DNA of 64,000 nucleotides from Membranipora membranacea. Taxonomy: Eukaryota > Bryozoa > Gymnolaemata > Cheilostomatida > Membraniporidae. This document shows, in pieces, positions 11,145 to 22,055 of the stretch (the stretch's first letter is position 1; each line of letters opens with the position of its first letter). The position numbers were made by a program, and so were the translations under genes. Location: NCBI GenBank assembly GCA_914767715.1, contig OU612068.1:31186001-31250000 (forward strand), written 5' to 3'. Below the pieces are notes generated by a model. The model made no database searches, was not told the DNA's origin, and worked only from the letters and a program-made list of their open reading frames with translations.

Positions 11145-13165
11145 TTAACATACTGTTGTCCTCCATGCCTGACAACATTCTATGCCTCCGGCACCCCACC
11201 CACGACGCTGACGGCGACGACCTAGGCAATAACTAATTGAGCAGTGTATCTTAGCTACTACTCTACAGTGCATATGAAACGCTCTGTTCACTCTGAGACT
11301 AGGCTCCGTAGGTAGTGCATACTCCTTAAATTCACTGTTTGGTGAATCTCTAATTGCCTGTAATAGAAATGGAGTCACAGGTCAAATTCAAAAGAAAATG
11401 TCCCATTAGGGACCTAGAATCTTAGATTCAGCCCGTATTTTAGTTGTGATATATTTTGCTGACCAGTTACTGGAATCTGATGTAGTGTTTAAGTAGCATG
11501 GATAAATGGAGTTCTCTCCACTTGCATACACACAGTAAATCACTTACCTTCTCTATGGATGCCAGTAGTGTTACTGGTGTAGTACTGTTATGACTGCATA
11601 CTTCAACATTGAGTGCAAGAAGAAAGCAAATACCCTAAAAAGAAACAAGTACAATGTCAGCGAGAGTGCCTGGGTAACATCGGGTACCAATAATCACATG
11701 GCATAGAACATTGCAATAATATTCATGACAGCTGGACTAAGATAAGCATTCAACCCCGACACCACTAAAGCTTCATAATGTAAGCAGACACTTATACGCT
11801 TCTCGGCCTATTGGCTAAGAGTGTCATGGCCAATGGCTGATTAGTGCCTGTTTCAGTTTCTGGCAGCTTGCTGCACACTTACGATTAGGAGGTCCACCAT
11901 GGCCTCACCTCTAGGATGCATTCTAGTTTACTAGGATGTATCACACTCTCAGTACGAGGACTCCGGGCAACTTGCGTCCCTCTTTAGGGGCAGCCCACCC
12001 TCTGTTTTGTCATAAACAGGGGGGACACCACTAAAGCTGAACTGGCGCGTTTTGGGCTGTCGCTGACACATAGTCGGAACTCCAACATGCAGTAAAAGAT
12101 CGCTTCTCGGCCTATTGGCTAAGATCAAAGTGTCATGGCTAATGGCTGATTAGTGCCTGTTTCAGTTTGTGGCAGTTGCTGCACACTCACGATTAGGAGG
12201 TCCACCATGGCCTCACCTTTAGGATGCATTCTAGCTTGCTAGGATGTATCACACTCTCAGTATGAGGACTCCGGGCAACTTGCGTCCCTCTTTAGGGGCA
12301 GCCCACCCTCTGTTTTGTCATAAACAGGGGGACACCACTAAAGCACCACCCACTAAAACCCACCAAATCCACTAAACCACTAAAACCCCGACACCACTAA
12401 AACGCTTCTCGGCCTATTGGCTAAGATCAAAGTGTCATGGCCAATGGCTGATTAGTGCCTGTTTCAGTTTCTGGCAGCTTGCTGCACACTCACGATTAGG
12501 AGGCCCACCATGGCCTCACCTCTAGGATGCATTCTAGTTTACTAGGATGTATCACACTCTCAGTACGAAGACTCCGGGCAACTTGCGTCCCTCTTTAGGG
12601 GCAGCCCACCCTCTGTTTTGTCATAAACAGGGGGACACCACTAAATAAGAAGTCTCCTCCTCCTGATGGTGTATAACATGAGACAACTCCAAATCGCTTC
12701 TCGGCCTATTGGCTAAGATCGAAGTGTCACTGCCAATGGCCGATTAGTGCCAGTTCAGTTTTGGCAGCTCGCTGCACACTTATTATTAGGAGGTCCTCTA
12801 TGGCCTCACCTCTAGGATGCATTCTAGTTTTCTAGGATGTATCACATTCTCAGTATGAGGATCAGGGCACCTTGCGTCCCTCTTTAGGGGCAGCCCAATC
12901 TTCTGTTTCTTAGCAAACAGCAAGACACCACTAAATAAGAAGTCTGTGGGACATATTGGAGTCGGCTAATCGTGCTAAGAGAGAAGAGAGGTGAGAGCAG
13001 GTGGTCACTTAGTATAATGATGGTGATTAGTAGTGTGATTCCAGTTGTCATAAATGCCTTATTATAAACATCGACAAAACTCTTACAGTTCAATAAACAT
13101 CAGCATAATATGCAAAATCACACTTACCGACTTACCAAAAGGTTAACAGCTGAGCTCAGAAGCAT
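11145..13165 (-). CDS. Secreted six-cysteine peptide, copy 2 (intact)
   Basis: Three exons: 13136-13165 (10 codons, MLLSSAVNLL), 11548-11634 (29 codons) and 11145-11357 (70 codons plus TAA), about 109 aa. Introns are GT..AG, phase 0. Exons 1-2 form a signal peptide (MLLSSAVNLLGICFLLAL) ending near the Cys of VCSHNS. A Ser/Thr-rich and then acidic/basic pro-region follows. The C-terminal module is HC-RVVAKIH-C-SISY-C, a basic stretch with GRRRQRR, then ECC-QAWRTTV-C, giving C-x7-C-x4-C-x16-CC-x7-C. The all-Cys secreted module suggests three disulfides, as in a cystine-rich hormone, cytokine or defence peptide. I do not recognise a named family, and the function is unknown. Paralogues flank it at 5.5-7.1 and 15.6-17.8 kb. 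Intron 1 holds the U2-headed repeat array. Confidence 0.7.
11797..12923 (+). repeat. Tandem array of four U2-snRNA-headed repeats
   Basis: Units at about 11797-12024, 12101-12331, 12403-12634 and 12695-12923. Each begins CGCTTCTCGGCCTATTGGCT, then AAGATCAAAGTGTCA (unit 1 lacks a few bases here), i.e. the U2 5' stem-loop I. Each then has a ~200-bp non-U2 body ending in a small hairpin (CTGTTTTGTCATAAACAG) and a GGGGACACCACTAAA tail. The U2 branch-site-recognition GTAGTA that should follow is absent, so these are not working U2 genes. Spacers contain further copies of ACACCACTAAA. The array lies in intron 1 of six-Cys copy 2, on the opposite strand to that gene. It best fits a snRNA-headed SINE or a lineage-specific small RNA derived from U2. 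Confidence 0.75.
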
Positions 13166-13360
13166 ACCTGTTACTCTGTATCTTTAACGGAGATTGACTT
13201 CACCGAACTGATGCTGCTGACTCTAATATGTTGAGAAGGTTTCTTCTAAGACACTTGTGAGATACTGAAATGATCCCATATCCAGCGAATAGGATATCTC
13301 ACCTTCTAACATTCCGCAGAGTAAGGATATTATTACATTATCATAATTTATTTGTAAGAA

Positions 13361-13919
13361 TAAGGAATTCTTCTTGTGCAAAGTCTTTGAAGGATAATGT
13401 ATTGTTATTTACATTTGGGGAAACTAATTCCCACCTTTTGATTCCGTCATTTTTTAACTTAGAAAAATATGTAAGATAGTTGAGGCAAGGAGTTAAAGGG
13501 AGACAATGCTTCATCGTTTTCAAAGAGATTTATTCTATACTGTGTAAACATTTTAAAACTTAGGAAGTTTCGGAACATCGAGCAGCTACTGTAGAATGGG
13601 TTTCATTAACGACATATTTGTTAACGAAATTAACGACCTCAATAGAATAGTTAAAATAAAAACCAGTAAAAAATCAATAATGTAATCATAAGGAATTCTT
13701 CTTGTGCAAAGTCTTTGTGGGATAATGTATTGTTATTTACATTTAGGGGAAACTAATTCCCACCTTTTGATTCCGTCATTTTTTATCTTAGAAAAATATG
13801 TAAGATAGTTGAGGCAAGGAGTTAGAGGGAGACAATGCTTCATCGTTTTCAAAGAGATTTATGCTATACTGTGTAAACATTTTAAAACTTAGGAACTTTC
13901 GGAACATTGAACAGCTACT
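13361..13919 (+). repeat. Direct duplication of a ~230-bp block
   Basis: 13361-13590 and 13689-13919 are near-identical (a handful of substitutions and one extra A), separated by ~98 bp of AT-rich unique DNA. The block starts TAAGGAATTCTTCTTGTGCA. It holds no gene that I can recognise and lies in the spacer upstream of six-Cys copy 2. Confidence 0.8.
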
Positions 13920-14304
13920 TTATCCTGTTTGAGATGGTGATGATTCAAGATATTAGATATACTTTTTTATTTTCATTGTTGTCTTTCATGGAATAATGTA
14001 TCAATATTTGCCTTGGTCTCAAATCTCACTGTGAATATTTGCCCATCTGATGGTATCGGATCGGACTACACTGATTACATCATATATGATGTTCAAATTG
14101 AGGAATATCACCCATATATCTTTGACCCTGAGTTGCAGCTAGGTTCAGCCCAAATGATGCCGAATAATTTTTGGTTTTATTGTATACCGAATGCATTATC
14201 TTTGGGCTCAATAAAACTCAGGTCCATCTTTCCCACGCAGCTACCCTAGCTTCTTCAGTATACAAAGAGGCATTCAATGTAAAATTTCCACTATCAATGT
14301 AAAA

Positions 14305-14540
14305 TAACACCTACCAACAGTTTGTGAGATCTGGGGTACCAGACCGATATAGCTGGCTGATCCCACATCCGGCCTTCTACATATTTGATTTATCTTACGG
14401 TGTTTTGTGTACAATGGATGACTAATAAGCTGCTGCTAACGTTATATTTTGCTGCTGAATTTTCATTGTGACATAAATTTCACTTTTATATGCCGGTCGC
14501 AATCAATCGAAAATGCTGGTTGTATAGAACTAAATGAGGA
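14305..14540 (-). pseudogene. Relic of the 5' region of another six-Cys copy
   Basis: This block aligns by eye with the 5' flank of copy 1 (7130-7330): shared stretches include GCTGATCC..C.TC.GGCCT, GACATAAATTTCAC and ATGCTGGTTGTAT in the same order. A donor-like TTGGTAGGTG on the minus strand near 14305 sits where exon 1 would end, but no ATG exon is preserved. The spacer blocks at about 13960-14060, 15400-15500 and 18040-18130 also resemble each other, which supports repeated tandem duplication of the unit. Confidence 0.45.
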
Positions 14541-15576
14541 GTCGTTATTTCATCATTTAGTACGCTCTAAAGTGAATATGTGCTATATTCACCATTCATC
14601 TTAGAAGAGCAAAGTATTCGCAGGAGGAAATTTTTGCACAGACTTAAATAGCTAAGATCAAGCTAGCTGACATTTAACACACCTGGTAAACTTAATCATG
14701 AAGGCTAAACCAAACTCCAAGAAATATTTGCTTCTCTTGTTGAAGGGTTGGCCGCCACTGTAGTCCCAGACGATCTGGCTGACTTACGCTTTATTACTTT
14801 CTTATAGAACACAGCTTAGTTTTCAATGCTCCATAGTAGATCACAAGAAAAAAAAGGTGTACACGGAGTAAGGGTATTATAACATTATACTGGGTCAAGG
14901 ATTGATAGGGGGATGGGAAAGTGGTATATATAAAGCTTAAATTCATTTGACTGAATGAAGTTTTCTGCATGGGTGTGTAAAATAGACTCCCCCAACTCAC
15001 CTAAGTGCCACTCACATTATTGAACCACTTTTATATACTTTTCATGTGGATTCAAACTCATATAAAAAACAATGGGCTGTATAAATTTAGAGTTATCTGC
15101 TCTCAATTTGCTAAAATAATTCATTTGGCTTTTTACCTGCAAGCTTTTTTTTGGGACTATGATCAACAATGGAGATGTTCAGAAATGCAGAAATTCTCAA
15201 CTACATAGGAAAATAATTTTAATCTTGGCATTGCTTAGTTAATTTTGACCATCAATCATTGTCATCACTCTTATTCAATGCCGAGATTATTCAAGATTGA
15301 CAAATAATAAATGTTACAAGGGTGGGTAGTACAGATCATGAATAAATTAGAAATTGCCTTCCCCTGGTTAACCCTTGATGGAGTATAGTCTTCTTGTGAT
15401 AATATCAATGAGAGTTTTTCCTTGACACAAGTTCAGTGTCTTATTATTTGCACTGGTACAAATCTCATCGTGAGTATTTGCCCAAATGGTATAAAACTAT
15501 ACTAATAACTTGGTATGGTATGGTATAACCTCAGGAAGCTCTGAACCACAACGCAGCCTATAATACGCACTAATAA

Positions 15577-17820
15577 TTAACATATCGTTGTCCTGATCGG
15601 TTGACAGCATTTGGTGCCTCCAATTTTCCTATATCTGAATCTGATAGATGTGCGCCTCCATCCAGATGATGATATAGAGCGACGATCTGTGCAGTAAGTA
15701 GAAGAGCAAAGTGTGTTTGCTACAACTGTACAGGGAAAGTTTGCTGCTCTCTTTACTCTGATCTGGGGCACTGCAGGTAGTACTATCTCTTCAAATCCAC
15801 TGTTTGGTGAATCTCTAACAGCCTGCGTCGAACAGAAGTCAAGTTACAGATTTAAATCAAAATGTTTACATCCACAGACTATGAATCTTGAATCCTGTCC
15901 ACATTAAATCAAAATCAGCTAAGCTAACTTGCAAGTAATAGTTGACTTGATTAAGGTTGATTAAAATCGGATGTCATATCACTCGCCACATCCCGAAGCA
16001 TGGGCGGCGAAATTGTAGTGCCTTAATGGCGAGGCCGCAATATCTGCGCCAATTTGCTCTCTGTTTGCAGGCATGAAGGAGCACACCTGGGGGCCAACCA
16101 AACCTCAGTAGTCAATGGACTGCAGTCGGATTTGAACCCACAACCTACATATGCATGCTAAAGGACGACGCACTAACCAACTGAGCCACCTCCATACAAT
16201 TTTTTATGGTATGGACCATATAAACACAACAAATCACTTTACCTTCCCAGTTGATGACCGTGGTGTAGAACTTCTTTGACTGCATGCTTCAATATTGAGT
16301 GCCAAAAGAAAGTAGATAGCCTAGAAAGAATATGAAGTCGAGTGAGCAAAATGCCTATTATATGTGTAGGAGTTACATTGAGGTACTCTATGGTCAATCC
16401 ATTGAATTGTACTATTCGATATGGATATGGATATTCGATATGGAGTTCAATGGGTCAACCACATCAACTGAGATTCCAAATTTTTGTTGCATTTCTATTA
16501 ACACTAAGAGCACAAAAACTGCATATTAATAACAATTTTCCCAGTGTTCAACAAACTTTGCAATTATCTGATAGCTAGCTATGTTACAAGACATTTCAGG
16601 TTTAGTCTAGATATGTTGAGAATTGTCTTAGCATGTAAAGAGGGAAGCCCGGTGACACTGCATGACACAGCCACAATCGGTTTCAATTTCCGCATATTCC
16701 CTGCATGTAGCTTCATAATAATGGATGGTGTTTGAACGAGTTTTTTTGATGAAGCTTATCTTTATTCAATGTATGCCAGAAACGTTAAATTATCTTGGTT
16801 CAATATGACTCAAGCTCAGGGCTGCATCCATAGGTAGGGCCAGGGGGCCATGGCCCTACCACTTTTTCAGGAGGTCAATTTTGAAAAAACCCCTAAAATT
16901 AATTGCCACAAGTGTTATGAATACACATTGACCATATTCATGTTTGTCAATAACAGGTGCTCATGGGGGCCCCTTGTGTTATACATAGGGATTATGAAGC
17001 AATAGCACACTGATGTAGTTGTTTTATAATGGCAAATTTCTGCTTGTCATGAGGTTTATAGTTCATCAATAAATCTAAAACTGAATAATGTGAGCTATTC
17101 TTCTGCGCCATGGCCCTCCTCAAAACATACCTTTGGGCCAAACTTGAACAGAAAGCGTCGGAACATTGCATGTTCTAAATTAGTTGCAGAGAGGCATTGA
17201 GCATGTCAAAGTTCCCAACATCCCAACAACCTCCTCTGTGGTGGTCAATAGAATCAGAATTTTGATGAAAATTGCTCACACAAAAATGATTATTAAATCT
17301 ATTCATGGACAATATCACATATTTTACTGACTGTTGAGCAGTTCATTCAACATCTGGTACTACCTCCTACGACTCCCTTGTGTTTTTATCAGCCACCTTA
17401 AGACTTGACACAATTTTACTTTTAAATTTATCTCCATAATATGTTCACCGATTTTTTCAATTACCAGGTAAAAGCATCAATCATCGTAGGGATACGATGA
17501 TGTCCCTTTCTGTTACACTAAAACCCTGGGGCCCATTTCTTGTCAATTTTTGTCTCAAAAAGGGCTGAAATGCCTAAAAACTGCCTCTGATTTTTGAAAA
17601 AATTTTGGGGGAGGCCAGACCCCCCTAGCGGGAAGGCACTACAGCGCCCCTTCCGCACCCTCCCTGCCTGACCCTACCACTTCAAAACCAATGGATATTG
17701 GATACAGCCCTGCTCAAGCTAGTCTTTCTAACACTGCTTGCTTGGTTTCTTTAGTTAACAAAAGGGATTCCAACAAAAAAGTAGACTTACCGATAGCTTA
17801 ACTGCCGAGTTGAGTAGCAT
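15577..17820 (-). CDS. Secreted six-cysteine peptide, copy 3 (intact)
   Basis: Three exons: 17791-17820 (MLLNSAVKLS), 16243-16320 (26 codons, starting AIYFLLALNIEAC) and 15577-15822 (81 codons plus TAA), about 117 aa. Phase 0 GT..AG introns. The signal peptide spans exons 1-2. A pro-region with RDSPNSGFEE is shared with copy 2. A dibasic RVKR precedes the Cys module: C-TVVANTL-C-SSTY-C, 27 mostly Ser/Arg residues, then CC-QPIRTTI-C. This suggests proprotein cleavage and release of a ~55-residue basic peptide with three disulfides. The spacing differs from insulin, beta-defensin, TGF-beta and IL-17 patterns that I know. Intron 2 contains a tRNA-type SINE and intron 1 an hAT-like element. Confidence 0.72.
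15960..16194 (-). repeat. tRNA-derived SINE
   Basis: On the minus strand, from 16194: a tRNA-like head with box A (TGGCTCAGTTGGTTAGTGCG) and box B (GGTTCAAATCC) at normal spacing, then a ~160-bp body containing TGAGGTTTGGTTGGCCCCCA. A diverged sister lies at 3400-3632. No CCA end or clean acceptor stem closes the tRNA, so it is a SINE head, not a tRNA gene. Confidence 0.7.
16817..17712. mobile_element. Non-autonomous hAT element with 8-bp TSD
   Basis: Left end CAGGGCTGCATCCA and right end, as complement, CAGGGCTGTATCCA. Both sides carry the 8-bp duplication CTCAAGCT (16809-16816 and 17713-17720). Subterminal GGTAGGG motifs occur at both ends. The 896-bp interior shows no transposase frame. 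It lies in intron 1 of six-Cys copy 3. Confidence 0.75.
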
Positions 17821-18453
17821 ACCTAAGAGTCTGTATCTCTAATGTTAGATGGCTCCTACCAGTCTAATGTTAATGGTAGTGATATTCGGAACAGGTTGCT
17901 TTGACAATAATCACTTCAAAATTGAATTTATGCCACCTATCAGTCCAGATATATTAAATGAATCATCAGTATGATCAACAATTCTAGTATCTTTGGTATT
18001 ATCATTATTTCATCTTGATGTCCTTAAGTATATCGAACTTATAATATCCTTGTCATTAATGGAATGACTCATTGTTATTTGCACTGTGGTAGGATACACT
18101 CATGTGTTTTCACAGATGGTGCATAACCACACTGATTATCCCATACTCATCACCCAAAGTGATCAACAGCAATATTTGCCCCTGTGTCCTGGTTTTGGTC
18201 CCTGTTTTCTAGAGTATTATATAAAAACACTATAGTGTTAGCCCTAACCATTAGTTTTAGGTGGGAGCAGTTTACCACATTATTTATTCTCTTGGAATGC
18301 CATACAAAACAAAATTATGATGCACATGTGTTTGAAAAAGAAGATGTATATAATAATGAGTATAATAAGAAAGCTAAAAAAACCGTGAGTGAAATAAAGT
18401 CAAAACCTTCAGCTGGGTTTCTGTATGTCTCTGCTGACTGCTGACTCTGACGA

Positions 18454-21400
18454 TTATTTAGTTTTGCTTATTGGGAAAGCATCTGCTGTCCACATAGCCA
18501 CAAACTCTGTAATCAAGAAGAAACAGAAAATATGCGAAAGCTCATAAATTAATTGTAGTTGTAATAGGAGAAGAAAATCTCTTCGCTTGTTATTCTGTTC
18601 TGAAATTATGGTAGCCTCGATAATTGTAAGAATACTTTTGGTCAGCTTTGACTTGCAGGAAAAATGATTTTGAAAATTTTTGAGAATTTGTTTGGGGATG
18701 GGCTAACATCATCCCTCATCTTAAGCTCTCAGAAAATCATTTTCGGTCGAAATCCCCCTCTAAGCATGACTGTTGCCATCACGTAGTGACTAGATCCTGT
18801 TTTTTATTCTCCCTAATATGCAACAAAACAAAATGATTGGATTTGTGGGATGAGTGTCAATAAAATATTTCTTGCAGTGTGGATCAGAATTGTCTTTCCT
18901 TGTAAAAGAAGAAGACAACTTGTTATAAGTTATCCCTCTGAAAAATCGCTTTTGCGAGAAAAAGCTTGTATTTTCCTGCTGTAGAATAGATCACAATTAG
19001 AATCGAGTTTAAATGATGTCTGTACCTGGATAGGCGAACATTCCATCTCCATTCTTATCAAACTTCATAACTTGAGCAGCAAACTCAGCTGCCTCTTCCC
19101 TGGTCCATTTCTCTCCTGCTTTTGTCAAGATGTACTAAAATAAGTTCAGTACTATAATGTTATATCATGATATATATTATATAGGACCTTGGTAGTTTGA
19201 TACAAACAGTTAATGCAAGGAGTTGTCTCTCACTTTTTTCAGAGCAGAAAGCTTTGTTGAGAACTTTGAGAGCCTCCAAAAAGAGGACCACCCTCCTTTC
19301 TTGAAAAACATTAAATCAAAAAACTGTGACTATGAGGCATCTTAAGTTAGATACCAACCACCAGCTCGTGTAGTTTGATAAATCCATCACCATCGAGATC
19401 GAGTTTGTTGAATGCGTCCATGAGTTCGTCACCGTTCACGCTGTGCTGACATAAAGCATTCCAGTTGTCCACTAGCTCCTCAATCTGTAGCTGCCCATCA
19501 CCTGTTACACCCATAATCATTCACAAACAATCTCTCAATTGATGTAATGATTTATTCTGTGAATATTGTCAAGCATGTTTGATGGTAGCTCATTGAAAAG
19601 TACACTGTACAGAGTAGAAATTTTGTGTAAAGGCCTACATGAGCGATTTTGTCTATTTGAAAGACCAAGTGAGTGATAATTCTGAGCGATGTGATAGTGA
19701 TAATTTGCTTTAGTAAAGCAAAGTAAAGCATCGCTCATTCTAATTGGGAGACCCCCAGGTAAATAGACAGATGGATAGAGTGAGACGTACCATTTGTATC
19801 AAAGAGCTTAATTATACATTCAATATCTTCTTTACTTGGATTGATTCCAGCGAACCTCAAAGCATCGGGGAGTTCATCTCTGTCAATGATTCCATCGCCT
19901 GACTTGTCATAGGATTTAAAGACATTAAATAGCACTGAAACAAAGAGAAAGATGAAAAAGATGACGGAGTTATTGACCTTCGTTTACATCCTAATCCTAA
20001 TCCTAATCCTAATCCTAATCCTAAATCCTCACTAGTGCTCTACTAGTTGCTGTAGCCCTTTGATTTGCCATGCTGATAACTTTCCTTCAGCCCGTGTTTC
20101 AAAAACTTTCGTATATATCACTAACTTGCTGTTGCAAGAGAAGTAATTGCCACAGGCAGAAATATCAGTTTTTTTATACATTATCACAATATAATCACGG
20201 CTGGAATTGTGCCAACCAAAACACAGAACCAGCAGCCCTCAAATGATTCGAAAAATGATAGCTTAGCATAGGCCAGGTTAGAAAATAGAGCATGACACCT
20301 CAGGGCTATTAATTTACAAAACAAAGCTCAAATCTTTCTGAATGTTTGGTTTTGTTTCAGAAATATGAGTAACCCTTCTGCAGTTGTATAAATATCCAGC
20401 TTTTCATAGCATGTAAGCCACCGCCAGAATACACCTAACTGTGATGTTTGGATTTGAAGTTGTCAAATAATTATGCATAGTCACATTTCCAATTTGTTAT
20501 TTGATTTTCTTAGGGTATGATTACTTAATATCCTGAGATATTAGGTACCACAACCATTTTTGACGTAATACAACATTGCCATGCCTTACCGCTATTAAAG
20601 GGCAACCAAGGTTTCGCAGCAATGCATTAATGGGTAGCAAATAATGTGCTGGGCAGCATCAGCTTTGTGCATTACGCGATGCAAAACTCAAAGTAGTTGC
20701 TGACTCTAAGCTGGGTAACACTTCAGTTTAGGGGAGGTTCCAAGACTTCGCTGTAATAATTATAGAGCACAGGCTAAATAATAACAGGAACAGGAAACTG
20801 CTATGTGGTATTCTCTTTTAGCTGAGTTTGAGTACTTGATGGAAGAAATGTTTCACAAGAATTCTGGCTGAATAATCATCCGAATTATATTTTGTCTTTT
20901 TCCCCATGCAGAAGGTGCAATCTGCTATTAATCAATGGCCATCAATGAGAAGGTGTTTGAAACCTTGGTTGCCCTTTAATGCACCTTTCAACCATAAGTT
21001 ATGTATGTAAAGTTTATTTATTGACAGCTTAATGTTAGTAATTTAATTTTACAACATACTTCAATCAAGTCAATCTAACTTTGACTAATCTTTGTCACCA
21101 CATCAAAAATGCTGCTGATATTCCTTCCGTGCCTCATCTTTGTGTTTGGAAATAGAAATCTGATAATTCAGTCATCGCCCATTTAACAAATTGGAATCAA
21201 TAACATATAAATTATACTTACGGCTGAAAAGTTGTGGTTTGCCAGTTTGACAGAGGGTGATGAGAGGGTTCTCACCTCCAACATTATTATTATTCAGATT
21301 GGACACTTTGAGCAAAGAAAAATTCTTTTCTCAGGTGGCTGACCAGAACAAAAAATAATTTGAAACATTTCTATACTGATGTTGCTGTCGATACTCTAAT

Positions 21401-22055
21401 TGTATGGGGACCCAAAATCCGAATCAACAACCAGCTCTGGATTGCTGTCAATGCAGAATAGTTTTAGTGATTGACATCTATCCGAAGTCACTATTAATGT
21501 TGTAATCACCACAGCCAGCCCTTAAAAGCGTCCGGGATGGCGATCGAGATTGCCATCCCGAACGCTTTTAAGGGCTGGCTGTGGTAATCACCAGTAAATA
21601 AATGCCTTGAAAAAAACTCAAGCATGATTAGCAAGGAGCCAATATCTATATCATCCAATATCTATATCATCTAATATCTATATCATCTAATATCTATATC
21701 ATCTAATGCGAGTTCATATTCAAGTTGAAGGCAGTCAGCGTTGTTGTTGGGATAATAATGACATAGCTTTAGGATTTGGACTTACCCTGACGTGTTTCGT
21801 CGGACATTTCATCACCCTGTGAGATAAGTTAAAAAGATTAAAAGTTGATATTACCATTAGAGCAATTGAACTAAAAATGAAAAACTGCTCTAAATCATTG
21901 TTGTTGAAAAAATTGTACCACTGAATGTAGGTTGGGGTTATAGTTTACTTGATCAAACAATGTCTTCAAACACAATGGCATTAATCAGGTTCAACTTTGC
22001 GTATTTCCAGCTAAGTAGAATTTTATAACATGTGGATATGTTACCTACTCACCAT
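18454..22055 (-). CDS. Four-EF-hand calcium-binding protein, paralogue A
   Basis: Six exons: 22053-22055 (ATG only), 21786-21816, 19791-19934, 19359-19501, 19026-19134 and 18454-18506, ending TAA; 160 aa, phases consistent throughout. Four 12-residue loops are visible: DKSGDGIIDRDE, DTNGDGQLQIEE, DLDGDGFIKLHE and DKNGDGMFAYPE, all with Asp at position 1 and Glu at 12, so all should bind Ca2+. Length and layout are calmodulin/troponin-C-like, with a short acidic N-terminus and a short tail (EFVAMWTADAFPISKTK). No signal peptide or membrane segment, so probably a cytosolic Ca2+ sensor. Partner unknown. Tandem sister of paralogue B. The large intron 19935-21785 carries insertions absent from B. 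Confidence 0.85.
19989..20029. repeat. CCTAAT simple repeat in EF-hand A intron
   Basis: Roughly six tandem CCTAAT units followed by CCTAAATCC. The matching place in paralogue B (near 23908-23920) has a single imperfect AATCCTAAA, so the array expanded after duplication. On the minus strand it reads TTAGGA, one base off the metazoan telomere unit. Confidence 0.8.
20599..20975. mobile_element. TTAA-flanked MITE (piggyBac-like)
   Basis: 17-bp perfect inverted ends AGGGCAACCAAGGTTTC, each abutting TTAA (20595-20598 and 20976-20979). The 377-bp core has no coding capacity. It lies in a stretch of the paralogue A intron (about 20510-21430) that has no counterpart in paralogue B. Confidence 0.72.
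21510..21583. mobile_element. hAT-like MITE hairpin with filled and empty site in this window
   Basis: A 74-bp hairpin of the same family as 7436-7526 (CACAGCCAGCCCTTAAA ends, inner CGGGATGGC arms). It is flanked by 8-bp GTAATCAC (21502-21509 and 21584-21591). The paralogue B intron has one GTGATCAC at 24908-24915 in the same context with no insert. Confidence 0.78.
21641..21704. repeat. 16-bp minisatellite, four units
   Basis: Unit AATATCTATATCATCT repeated four times. Paralogue B has only about one unit at the same place (about 24965-24990). Confidence 0.8.

Noticed and set aside
11797-12923. Functional U2 snRNA genes
   Set aside because: Only the first ~35 nt match U2. The branch-site-recognition GTAGTA is missing and I see no clear Sm site.
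16130-16194. tRNA gene
   Set aside because: Boxes A and B are good, but no paired acceptor stem closes it and a conserved non-tRNA body follows, also found at 3.4-3.6 kb. It is a SINE.
19989-20029. Interstitial telomere tract
   Set aside because: The unit is TTAGGA, not TTAGGG, and the tract is short and intronic.
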